NCBI GenBank assembly: GCA_023437715.1
Contig: JAEZFK010000019.1
Location: 1-64,000 of the forward strand
DNA length: 64,000 bases
Direction: 5' to 3'
Origin: Bacillota bacterium
GTDB lineage: Bacteria; Bacillota; Clostridia; Lachnospirales; Lachnospiraceae
A program made the translations under genes and the position numbers. How positions within the stretch are numbered: position 1 is the first letter of the stretch; the number at the start of each line of letters is the position of its first letter. The notes under the pieces were generated by a model, which ran no database searches, was not told the origin of the DNA, and saw only the letters and a program-made list of their open reading frames with translations. Below, piece after piece: positions 33,854 to 41,269 of the stretch.

Positions 33854-35110
33854 ATGAAATCTAATAAATATATATGCTTCTTTACATTCTTACTCCTGCC
33901 CCTTGTTTTGTCGGGCTGCGGGAACTATTCTTCAGGCTTTAACCGCTATTCCGACAGCTCCGCTGAGGAATCGAAGCAGGAGGCAAGCGAAACAGATGCA
34001 GGCACAGCCGGCTCTACGGAAACCACAATCCAAATCTCTTCCACAGAACCCTCGGTTAAAGAAACGGTGGGACAGACGGAGTCTTCTCCTGTCATCGATC
34101 CTAACGAAACAAGAGCCAGGGAACTGCTCTCCGGCATGACCCTGGAGGAAAAGGTAGGCCAGATGTTTTTTGTCCGTCTGCGGAAGGCCAGTGCCGTGGA
34201 AGATGTTGAAAAGTATCATCTGGGCGGTTATATTCTGTTCGGGAACGATTTTAAGGATGAGATGCAAGCAGGCATCCGGGATATCATCAAGGGCTGCCAG
34301 AGTGCTTCCTCCATTCCTTTGCTCATTGGAGTCGATGAGGAAGGCGGGACCGTATGCCGGGTGAGCAAATACACGGCTTTCCGTTCTGCCCCCTTTAAAT
34401 CACCCCAGGATTTGTATAAACAGGGCGGCCTTGAGGCCATACAGGCGGATACCAGAGAGAAGGCGAAGCTTCTTCTTGGGCTCGGCGTCAATGTTAATCT
34501 GGCTCCTGTCTGTGATGTTTCGGTCAATCCCGATGATTTTATCTACCGCCGGTCCTTTGGCCGGGAAGCCGGGGAAACGGCTGATTATGTCCGGACCGTT
34601 GTCCGGGAAATGGAAAAAGAATGGATCGGCAGCACACTGAAACATTTTCCAGGCTATGGCAGCAATGGGGATACCCATACGGGAGCCGCGGTGGATACAA
34701 GAGAGTATCAGCAATTTGTCCAGAGTGACTTTCTTCCCTTTGAGGCCGGGATCGAAGCCGGAGCCGGAAGCATACTGGTTTCCCACAATACCGTAACTTC
34801 CATGGATGGGGAACATCCTGCCTCCCTTTCCCCGGCAGTTCATAATATACTAAGGGAATCCCTGAATTTTAAGGGAGTGATTATGACGGATGACCTCAGC
34901 ATGGATGCCATTAAGAAAAGTACATCAGAGGCTGATGCAGCCGTCCTGGCTGTTACTGCCGGGAATGATCTGCTGGTTGCCACTGACTTTGACATCCAGA
35001 TTCCAGCTGTCTTAGATGCCCTGGATAAGGGAACTCTGAAAGAAGAACAGATTGACGCTTCCGTAATCCGGATACTGGTCTGGAAGCTTAAGCTGGGTAT
35101 ATTGCAGTAA
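33854..35110 (+). CDS. Glycoside hydrolase family 3 lipoprotein (NagZ-like beta-N-acetylhexosaminidase)
   Basis: A 418-residue lipoprotein (lipobox LSGC, Cys22) with a Ser/Thr/Glu-rich linker to about residue 85, then a GH3 N-terminal barrel. Signatures are LLIGVDEEGGTVCR, LAPVCDVSVNPDDFIYRRSFG, KHFPGYGSNGDTHTG (NagZ-type catalytic His in the loop) and VIMTDDLSMDAI with the nucleophile Asp. It likely removes N-acetylglucosamine from muropeptides outside the cell. AAAGGA lies about 9 bases before ATG. Monocistronic; ends at the hairpin shared with tRNA-Trp. Confidence 0.9.
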   Translation: MKSNKYICFFTFLLLPLVLSGCGNYSSGFNRYSDSSAEESKQEASETDAGTAGSTETTIQISSTEPSVKETVGQTESSPVIDPNETRARELLSGMTLEEKVGQMFFVRLRKASAVEDVEKYHLGGYILFGNDFKDEMQAGIRDIIKGCQSASSIPLLIGVDEEGGTVCRVSKYTAFRSAPFKSPQDLYKQGGLEAIQADTREKAKLLLGLGVNVNLAPVCDVSVNPDDFIYRRSFGREAGETADYVRTVVREMEKEWIGSTLKHFPGYGSNGDTHTGAAVDTREYQQFVQSDFLPFEAGIEAGAGSILVSHNTVTSMDGEHPASLSPAVHNILRESLNFKGVIMTDDLSMDAIKKSTSEADAAVLAVTAGNDLLVATDFDIQIPAVLDALDKGTLKEEQIDASVIRILVWKLKLGILQ

Positions 35111-35127
35111 TTTACCTCGCACAGAAC

Positions 35128-35162
35128 AAAAAAAGGAAGATTGTTGTTTTCAACAATCTTCC
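35128..35162 (-). terminator. Terminator of tRNA-Trp (and convergent gene)
   Basis: GGAAGATTGTTG (35135-35146) and CAACAATCTTCC (35151-35162) pair perfectly around TTTT. On the minus strand it is followed by a T7 run (A-run 35128-35134). Confidence 0.85.
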
Positions 35163-35184
35163 GATTTCTTTCATATGATATCAG

Positions 35185-35255
35185 CAGGGGAAGAGGGGCT
35201 CGAACCCCCATTTACGGTTTTGGAGACCGTTGCTCTACCATTGAACTATTCCCCT
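35185..35255 (-). tRNA. tRNA-Trp (anticodon CCA)
   Basis: Read on the minus strand: acceptor AGGGGAA/TTCCCCT, D-arm GTTC...GAGC with AATGGTA loop, anticodon stem ACGGT/ACCGT with loop CTCCAAA (anticodon CCA at positions 34-36), and T-arm GGGGT TCGAGCC CCTC. The discriminator base is G as expected for bacterial tRNA-Trp. The 3' CCA is not encoded. Confidence 0.93.
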
Positions 35256-35624
35256 ATGACGGGCTGTTTTGTACCCGTACCGAAGCACCTAGAAAGTATA
35301 GCATAGAAGCTTTTAAATTGCAACAGTTTTTTGAAAAAAATAAATTAAATAAATAATAGATTCTGCTGTTAATGAACCTCTGTTTGTGGTAAAATATAAA
35401 GGAGTATTTACAGCCATTTCCAGGAAAAGGGGTTGGCTTTGGCGTTTTTTATAAAAATAGCGAATCAGATTTGTGAAATTAACTTATAACAAAAAGAAAA
35501 AACGATAACGATTCTCAAAATGCAACTTGTCCTCTCGAAAACATGCCAGATACAGTGCAAAAGTCCAGCCATAATTGCCTGTTTTGCACAAAAAAACGTA
35601 ATATAATCCGATATAAAGCATAAT
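35256..35624. other. Long regulatory-looking intergenic region before the Crh-like gene
   Basis: No normal gene. It holds a TAAAAT box near 35390 with AAAGGAG following, an 18-codon TTG-started frame (35433-35488) that is probably chance, and a Fur-box-like 15-mer at 35503-35517 (12 of 14 matches to a 7-1-7 consensus). It also holds an inverted pair GTGCAAAA (35555-35562) / TTTTGCAC (35582-35589) with 19 bases between. Confidence 0.4.
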
Positions 35625-35653
35625 TTGACAAATCATGTCAAACATGATATATG
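35625..35653 (+). promoter_or_regulatory. Promoter of the Crh-like gene
   Basis: TTGACA (35625-35630), 17-base spacer, TATATG (35648-35653). The spacer is filled by a palindrome and another palindrome covers the start point. Confidence 0.75.
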
Positions 35654-35666
35654 TACTATATAGTAC
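35632..35666. promoter_or_regulatory. Two palindromes overlapping the promoter (probable operators)
   Basis: ATCATGT-CAA-ACATGAT (35632-35648) sits exactly between -35 and -10. GTACTATATAGTAC (35653-35666) is a perfect 14-bp palindrome over the expected transcription start. Both positions would suit repressors. Confidence 0.6.
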
Positions 35667-35705
35667 TTGTAACTTTTTTCTTCATTTTAAAAAGGAGTCC
35701 TGATT

Positions 35706-35948
35706 ATGAAACAGTTCAAGATTATGTTACCAACTGTTGCTGAGGCGAAAGAGTTTGTTGCGGCTGCTTCCAAATGTGCTTTTGACATAGACGTACATTA
35801 CAATAGAGTAGTTATTGACGCAAAGTCTATATTAGGAGTATTAAGTTTAGACTTGACCAAGATCCTGACCGTTGAACTTAACGGCGAAGACGAGGAATTT
35901 GAAGCATTTCTGGCGACTAAAGCTCCGGGCAAGTGTTCAGCAGCTTAA
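35706..35948 (+). CDS. HPr-like protein lacking the phospho-His (Crh-like)
   Basis: An 80-residue HPr-fold protein. From VAAASKCAFDIDVHYN onward it aligns well with HPr, including the regulatory serine motif AKSILGVLSL (Ser41, equivalent to HPr Ser46, target of HPr kinase). The active-site loop G-(I/L)-H-A-R-P is missing, replaced by PTVAEAKEF. It therefore cannot carry PEP-derived phosphate to sugars but could act as a CcpA corepressor, as Crh does in bacilli. AAAGGAG before ATG. Alone, between a dense operator region and a terminator. Confidence 0.85.
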   Translation: MKQFKIMLPTVAEAKEFVAAASKCAFDIDVHYNRVVIDAKSILGVLSLDLTKILTVELNGEDEEFEAFLATKAPGKCSAA

Positions 35949-35964
35949 GAGCAACGAAGCATGG

Positions 35965-36003
35965 AAAGGGAATTGTAAGGCAAATGCCTGCAATTCCCTT
36001 TTT
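35965..36003 (+). terminator. Terminator after Crh-like gene
   Basis: AAAGGGAATTG and CAATTCCCTTT pair perfectly; inner GGCA/TGCC; followed by TTTT. Confidence 0.88.
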
Positions 36004-36061
36004 CGGTTTGTCCGCAGACAAGCTGTGAAGAGAGAAAAACCATAAGGGAGGAATGACCGGA

Positions 36062-38449
36062 ATGGAGGAAGAAAAGAAAGTCCTGAAAATATCCGTCAGG
36101 AACTTAGTCGAGTTCGTGCTGCGTTCCGGTGACATAGACAACCGGCGCACCTCCGGCGCCGAAAAGGAAGCCATGCAGGAAGGAAGCCGGATACACAGGA
36201 AGCTCCAGCGCCGTATGGGGACCAATTACCGGGCTGAGGTGGCCTTAAAACACACGGTGGAAGAGGACCGGTTTAAAATCCAGGTGGAGGGACGGGCCGA
36301 CGGCATCATCGAGGAACCGGAAGGGGTAACCATTGATGAGATCAAGGGTATTTACATGGACCTTTCCTATCTGACGGAGCCGGTTCCCGTACATCTGGCC
36401 CAGGCCATGTGTTATGGATATTTTTACTGCTCTGATCATGGCTTAAGCGGGGCTGTCATACAGATGACCTACTGCAATATTGAAACAGAGGAAATCCGGC
36501 GTTTTCAGGAGGAAAAAACCTTTGAAGAGCTGGAAGCCTGGTTTCAGGGACTGATTCACGAGTATATCAAGTGGGCCGAATATCTGTACAGCCATGGAAT
36601 CTGGAGAACTGAGTCCATACGGGATTTAGACTTTCCCTATCCCTACCGGAAAGGACAGCGGGAGCTGGTGGTGGCTGTGTACAAGAGCATGGCAAGAAAG
36701 CGGAACCTTTTTATTCAGGCGCCTACGGGAATCGGGAAGACCCTTTCTACGGTTTATCCGGCCTTAAAGGCAATGGGGGAGGGGCTTGGGGACAAGCTGT
36801 TTTATTTAACGGCAAAAACCATAACAAGAGGAGTTGCGGAGGAAGCCTTTGACATTTTAAGGGAAAAGGGGCTGTATCTGAATACAGTGACCATTACGGC
36901 CAAGGAAAAGCTTTGCTTTCTCGAAACGCCGGAGTGCAATCCTGACGCCTGTCCCTATGCCAAGGGACATTTTGACAGGGTGGGAGATGCAGTTTATGAC
37001 ATCATCCATAAGGAATCCGGAATTACCAGGGAGGCAGTGCTCCGCTACGCGCAGCAGTATCAGGTCTGCCCCTTTGAATTCTGTCTGGACATCAGCAACT
37101 GGGTGGATTCCATTATCTGCGACTATAATTACGTATTTGACCCTAATGTCCGTCTGAAACGGTACTTTTCCGAAGGCAATTCCGGGGATTATTTATTCCT
37201 GGTGGATGAGGCCCACAATCTGGTGCCCAGAGCCAGGGAAATGTACAGCGCCGTTGTTTATAAGGAGGACTTTCTTCTTATTAAAAAAATCATCCGGCCC
37301 ATGGACCAGAAAATCGCAAGAATGCTGGAGCGGTGCAACAAGGAGCTTCTGGAAATGAAGCGGGAATGTGAAAGGTACTGCCTTTTAAGCGATATCCGCT
37401 ATTTCATGACGGAGATCATGAGCTTATTCGGGGAGCTGGAGAAGTTCATGGAGATCAATAAGGAATTCGGGGACCGGGATCTGGTTCTGGATTTCTATTT
37501 CTGCCTCCGGGATCTTTTGTATGTTTATGACCGCCTGGATGAAAATTATCGTATCTATACGGAGCTTTTGCCGGACGGCCGCTTCATGCTCCGGCTGTTC
37601 TGCGTAAATCCGGCCAGGAACTTAAAGGAATGCCTGGACAAGGGAAAAAGTACCGTGTTTTTTTCAGCCACCCTGCTTCCGGTCCAGTATTATAAGGAGC
37701 TGCTGAGCGGAGATCAGGAGGAATATGCGGTTTACGCCCAGTCTCCCTTTGATCAGGAGAAACGGCTCCTCATGATTGCCTCCGACGTCAGCAGCCGCTA
37801 TACCAGAAGAAACCGTAAGGAATACCGGAAAATAGTGGAATACATGCGAAAGATCGTGTCCGCCCATAAAGGAAATTATATAGTATTTCTGCCCTCCTAC
37901 CAGTATTTAAAGGCGGTTGAGTCCATATTGGAGGAGACAGAAGGCCTGGAGCTGGAGTTTTCCTACATGTCCCAGGCATCCCATATGAGTGAACAGGACA
38001 GGGAGGAATTTCTTGAGGAGTTTTCGGAGGAACGGCAGGATTCCTTTGTGGCCCTCTGCGTCATGGGAGGTGTTTTTTCGGAAGGCATTGATTTAAAGGA
38101 AGGCCGCCTTATCGGAACCATCATTGTGGGGACAGGGCTTCCCATGGTCTGTACGGAGCAGGAGGTTTTAAAGGGGTATTTTGATGAAAGAGAAGAGAAA
38201 GGATTTGATTACGCTTACCAGTATCCGGGAATGAATAAGGTCATGCAGGCCGCCGGACGGGTGATCCGGACGGTCCGCGATGAAGGGATCATTGCCCTGC
38301 TGGACCAGCGCTTTTTAAATTCCGACTATCAGGCGCTGTTTCCCAGGGAATGGGATGGATATTATGAGGTGAGACTGAAAAATGTGGAAGAGGTGGTCAA
38401 GGGCTTCTGGTCCGGGCGGACCGGGTCAGATTCTACATCATATCCATAA
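36062..38449 (+). CDS. DinG/XPD-type DNA helicase with N-terminal PD-(D/E)XK nuclease-like domain
   Basis: A 795-residue superfamily-2 helicase. Residues about 70-100 contain VEGRADGIIEE and VTIDEIKGI, fitting the D...ExK core of Cas4/RecB-like nucleases. Walker A (APTGIGKT) is at about 220. Cys residues at about 284, 291, 296, 335 and 340 (LCFLETPECNPDACPY, QVCPFEFC) sit where XPD/DinG enzymes hold a 4Fe-4S cluster. DEAH box (LVDEAHN) is at about 381, and motif VI (QAAGRVIRT) at about 729. Probably unwinds damaged DNA or R-loops 5'-3'. I prefer ATG 36062 over 36053, as GGGAGG is only 1-2 bases from 36053. The 3' end overlaps the LysR gene by 17 bases (convergent). Confidence 0.88.
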   Translation: MEEEKKVLKISVRNLVEFVLRSGDIDNRRTSGAEKEAMQEGSRIHRKLQRRMGTNYRAEVALKHTVEEDRFKIQVEGRADGIIEEPEGVTIDEIKGIYMDLSYLTEPVPVHLAQAMCYGYFYCSDHGLSGAVIQMTYCNIETEEIRRFQEEKTFEELEAWFQGLIHEYIKWAEYLYSHGIWRTESIRDLDFPYPYRKGQRELVVAVYKSMARKRNLFIQAPTGIGKTLSTVYPALKAMGEGLGDKLFYLTAKTITRGVAEEAFDILREKGLYLNTVTITAKEKLCFLETPECNPDACPYAKGHFDRVGDAVYDIIHKESGITREAVLRYAQQYQVCPFEFCLDISNWVDSIICDYNYVFDPNVRLKRYFSEGNSGDYLFLVDEAHNLVPRAREMYSAVVYKEDFLLIKKIIRPMDQKIARMLERCNKELLEMKRECERYCLLSDIRYFMTEIMSLFGELEKFMEINKEFGDRDLVLDFYFCLRDLLYVYDRLDENYRIYTELLPDGRFMLRLFCVNPARNLKECLDKGKSTVFFSATLLPVQYYKELLSGDQEEYAVYAQSPFDQEKRLLMIASDVSSRYTRRNRKEYRKIVEYMRKIVSAHKGNYIVFLPSYQYLKAVESILEETEGLELEFSYMSQASHMSEQDREEFLEEFSEERQDSFVALCVMGGVFSEGIDLKEGRLIGTIIVGTGLPMVCTEQEVLKGYFDEREEKGFDYAYQYPGMNKVMQAAGRVIRTVRDEGIIALLDQRFLNSDYQALFPREWDGYYEVRLKNVEEVVKGFWSGRTGSDSTSYP

Positions 38450-39308
38450 AATGCCTGGAAGCCTGGGAAACTGGAATGTTCTCATTCCAGGCCACCACCA
38501 TCTGGCGGGTGGGTAGGATTTCCGACAGCTTGACCTGGAATAAGTCCCTGTCATTTTCCGGGATGCAAAAATCCGGGACAAATGCAATTCCTAAGCCGAT
38601 GCGGGCCAGATCAATCAGAAGATCGTTGCTGCTGAGCTCGATTTCGGGAACCAGGTCCAGCTGTTCTTTCTGGAACATCTGGTGGAGAAATTCGCTTGTG
38701 GTGCTTTTCCGGTCCAGCATGAGGATGGGGTAGGTCTGAAGCTTCTGGAGATCCACGGTCTGTCCCTTTAAGGGGAAATACTCCTGATTGGCCACAAAGA
38801 CGTCGGAAAATTCGTTGATGACCCGGATGCTTTGGGAGCTTAAAAGGCCGGAATTGGGATAATTGGTGATGATAAAATCCACCTGCCCGTTTTCCAGTAA
38901 ATGGGCGCATTCAATGGAGGTCTGGTTGGTGACCTTGATGTGGACGTTGGGATATGCCTTGTGAAATTCATTTAAATAGGGAACCAGATAGTAGCGGCAT
39001 ATGGTATCGCTGGCGCCGATGCGCAGCTGGCCCCCATTTAAGGAGTTGGCCTCCAAAAGCTGGTTTTCTCCCTTTTGGATTAAGTTTATGGCCGGCTCTA
39101 TGTGCTTTAGAAGGATCTCGCCTTCCGGGGTGAGCTGAACTTTTTTTGTGCTTCGGATAAAGAGGGTTTGGTTTAACTTTTTTTCCAGCACCTTGATGGA
39201 CTGGCTGACGGCAGACTGGGAAATATAAAGCTGCTTGGAGGCTTCCGAGAAGCTTAAGGTGGCGGCTACGTGGTAAAAGACTTTGTACAGTTCAAAATTT
39301 ATATCCAT
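38433..39308 (-). CDS. LysR-family transcriptional regulator
   Basis: A 291-residue regulator: winged HTH at residues 1-60 (LSFSEASKQLYISQSAVSQSIKVLEKKL, then LFIRSTKKVQLTPEG) and a two-lobed inducer-binding domain from about residue 90 (LRIGASDTICRYYLVPYL). AAGGAGG lies before the ATG. It is divergent from the sigma-like gene at 39446 with 137 bases between, the usual layout for a LysR target, so that gene may be controlled by it. Inducer unknown. Confidence 0.92.
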   Translation of the reverse strand: MDINFELYKVFYHVAATLSFSEASKQLYISQSAVSQSIKVLEKKLNQTLFIRSTKKVQLTPEGEILLKHIEPAINLIQKGENQLLEANSLNGGQLRIGASDTICRYYLVPYLNEFHKAYPNVHIKVTNQTSIECAHLLENGQVDFIITNYPNSGLLSSQSIRVINEFSDVFVANQEYFPLKGQTVDLQKLQTYPILMLDRKSTTSEFLHQMFQKEQLDLVPEIELSSNDLLIDLARIGLGIAFVPDFCIPENDRDLFQVKLSEILPTRQMVVAWNENIPVSQASRHFMDMM

Positions 39309-39445
39309 TATTAGTCCTCCTTATAAATATAAGGACATTTTATCACGAATCAGATGGTTTTGTAAAGGAATTTAAACGAATCAAGCAGAGAAGCGGATTG
39401 GGAATATCCGTTTGGCTAAATATAAGAAAAGGAGTGTAGAAAAGT

Positions 39446-40054
39446 ATGCACGATGATTTTTACCAGATGTATCTGGAAGAGATGGGAACCATTGCTCCCT
39501 GTACCAAGGAGGAGCAGATAAGACTTTTCGAAGAGGCTGGAAAAGGCAGGGAAGAGGCCAAGAAAAGGCTTGTGGAAGGAAATCTGCGGGCAGCCTTGGA
39601 ATACGCCAAGGAGTATGACGGAAAGGGTGTGCTACTTACGGACCTGGTCCAGGAGGCCAATATGGCCCTGGTCATGGCTCTGGAGGAATATATTAAAATG
39701 GAAAAACAGCCGGAATTTGACAGCTTTCTCGGGGAGAGAATCCGGGAAGCCCTTACCCTTGCCGTGGAAGAGCAGGAGTCTGCGGACCGGACAGGAGAAG
39801 AGCTGGCGGCCAGGGTCAATGTGCTTTCCCAGGTATCCCAGCTTCTTGCTAAGGAACTGGGCCGGGAAGCTACCGTGGAGGAGCTTGCGGAAAAGATGAA
39901 GATGACGGTGGATGAAATTCAGGGGATCATGAAAATGGCAATGGATGCCATCAGCGCCAATGCAGAGGATATGGACTTGGAAGCTCTGGCCGGAGTGGAA
40001 GGAATTGAGCTTGGGGATGATGAGGATGACGGATATTACGATGAAGAAGTATAA
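39446..40054 (+). CDS. Sigma-70-like protein without region 4
   Basis: A 202-residue acidic protein. DFYQMYLEEMGTIAPCTKEEQIRLFEEA matches sigma region 1.2. RLVEGNLRAALEYAKEYDGKGVLLTDLVQEANMALVMALEEY matches region 2.1-2.2 (core RNA polymerase binding). LSQVSQLLAKELGREATVEELAEKMKMTVDEIQGIM matches region 3. The aromatic and basic residues of 2.3-2.4 are replaced, region 4 is absent, and the tail is Asp/Glu-rich. It may bind RNA polymerase without recognising -35 elements, or be an anti-sigma-like decoy (inference). AAGGAG before ATG. The phosphatase gene follows after 17 bases. Confidence 0.7.
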   Translation: MHDDFYQMYLEEMGTIAPCTKEEQIRLFEEAGKGREEAKKRLVEGNLRAALEYAKEYDGKGVLLTDLVQEANMALVMALEEYIKMEKQPEFDSFLGERIREALTLAVEEQESADRTGEELAARVNVLSQVSQLLAKELGREATVEELAEKMKMTVDEIQGIMKMAMDAISANAEDMDLEALAGVEGIELGDDEDDGYYDEEV

Positions 40055-40071
40055 GGGACCGGTGAAATGAG

Positions 40072-40680
40072 ATGAAAATATACTTGATACGCCACGGACA
40101 GACGGACTGGAACCTTCAGGGAAAGATTCAGGGAAGCTGCAACATTCCTCTGAACGAAACCGGCCGCCGGCAGGCCCGGCAGCTGGCGGAGGGCATGGAA
40201 GCCCGTCCGGTGGAAAAGATATTTTCCAGCACCCTGACCCGGGCCATGGAAACAGCCGAAACCGTAAGCCAAAGGCAGAAGGTGGGAATTATTCCAATGG
40301 ATTGTCTTATGGAGATAGGGTTTGGAAAATGGGAAGGCATGACAATGGATGAGATTTTAGAGGCGTATCCGAAAGAGTATACGCACTGGTGCTTGAATCC
40401 CGGCGAAGCCGCCCCTCCCGGGGGGGAGAGCCGGAGAGAGGTTACAGACCGCTGCAGGACTGCGGTAAAAGAGATTCTGAGGGTGACTGGAGGCAGGAAA
40501 GATGCGGCTGTGGTTTCCCACGGGGCAACCATCGTCCACCTGATTTCCTGCATGGTGCCGGATGCCGCGGAGGCCGGGGACATCATTGTGGAAAACGCCA
40601 GCATAACCACCATCAATTATAATCCCCTTACAGAGGATTTTGCGCTGCTGCAGCTGAATGATACCTCACATCTGGCTTAA
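40072..40680 (+). CDS. Histidine phosphatase family protein (phosphoglycerate mutase-like)
   Basis: A 202-residue phosphatase of the cofactor-dependent mutase clan. Catalytic motif LIRHGQTDWN is at residues 5-14, SSTLTRAMETAETV at about 51-65, the acid residue in MEIGFGKWEGM, and the second His in VVSHGATIVHL. Members act on alpha-ribazole phosphate, sugar phosphates or phosphoserine; no neighbour settles the substrate. Start ATG at 40072 follows GGTGAAATGAG, a weak site, 17 bases after the sigma-like gene, so they form an operon. Its last bases overlap the convergent gene. Confidence 0.9.
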   Translation: MKIYLIRHGQTDWNLQGKIQGSCNIPLNETGRRQARQLAEGMEARPVEKIFSSTLTRAMETAETVSQRQKVGIIPMDCLMEIGFGKWEGMTMDEILEAYPKEYTHWCLNPGEAAPPGGESRREVTDRCRTAVKEILRVTGGRKDAAVVSHGATIVHLISCMVPDAAEAGDIIVENASITTINYNPLTEDFALLQLNDTSHLA

Positions 40681-40994
40681 TCCAGAAGAGTTTCCACCAG
40701 AATTTTCAGCATGGGAGAAGCGGTTCGGATGTAGAGCCGGTCGCTTCCCGCACAGCGCAGGGAGGTCTTCATCAGAAGATCCTTTGAAACAGACTGGTCG
40801 AAAATGGTCACCATATTTGCGCAGGATTCTACGATGGATTTTAACTGTCCGGCTTTTTGGATGAATTTTTTAATGTGCTCCTCATGAAGCTGTAAACACA
40901 CTTCCAGATTTGGGATTTGTTCATCGGTTTTAAATTTGATGTTTCCAAGAGAATATTTCTTTGATAAGTCACTTAATTGTTGCTCGAGATCCAT
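40677..40994 (-). CDS. Hypothetical helical protein
   Basis: A 105-residue soluble protein of unknown role, mostly helix-forming, with QLHEEHIKKFIQKAGQLKSIVESCANMVTIF in the middle. No signal or membrane segment. AAAGGAG is 11 bases before the ATG at 40994, and the clear promoter at 41031-41059 supports that this is a real gene. It overlaps the phosphatase by 4 bases tail to tail. The promoter shares a 12-base motif with that of the NlpC/P60 endopeptidase, a hint of common control. Confidence 0.7.
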   Translation of the reverse strand: MDLEQQLSDLSKKYSLGNIKFKTDEQIPNLEVCLQLHEEHIKKFIQKAGQLKSIVESCANMVTIFDQSVSKDLLMKTSLRCAGSDRLYIRTASPMLKILVETLLD

Positions 40995-41030
40995 AGAATG
41001 CTGCACTCCTTTGTGAAAAAATTCTTTACT

Positions 41031-41059
41031 ACTATATTGTAAAACGGTGGAATTTTCAA
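41031..41059 (-). promoter_or_regulatory. Promoter of the helical protein gene
   Basis: Minus strand: TTGAAA (41059-41054), 17-base spacer, TATAGT (41036-41031). The spacer contains CCACCGTTTTAC, identical to the motif in the promoter at 19183-19211. Confidence 0.75.
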
Positions 41060-41269
41060 GTGTTTTTTGCAGAACATGGGAAAAGATTTCTGAGAATCCA
41101 TACGGGGTAAGGTTGCAGGATAAATATTAATAAAGCTAATCAATGAAATAAAATATATTAATTTTACTAATTTGTATGTTTTATGATATGATACTTACAC
41201 GAGAACAGTGGGAATGATTTTTTAATACCTTGATGCCCAAAAAGCGTGGCAGGAAAGAGGAAATGAATT
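41060..41269 (+). other. Leader region of purL
   Basis: AT-rich. A possible promoter is TTTACT with TATGAT 18 bases on (near 41164-41193). GAGGAAATG and AAGAGG precede the start. I looked for a guanine/PRPP-type riboswitch and found no recognisable core. Confidence 0.4.

Noticed and set aside
35433..35488. 18-codon TTG-started hydrophobic frame
   Set aside because: AAAAGGGG touches the start codon, giving bad spacing, and no relative is known; likely chance.
41060..41269. Purine or PRPP riboswitch before purL
   Set aside because: No recognisable junction core; sequence is simply AT-rich.
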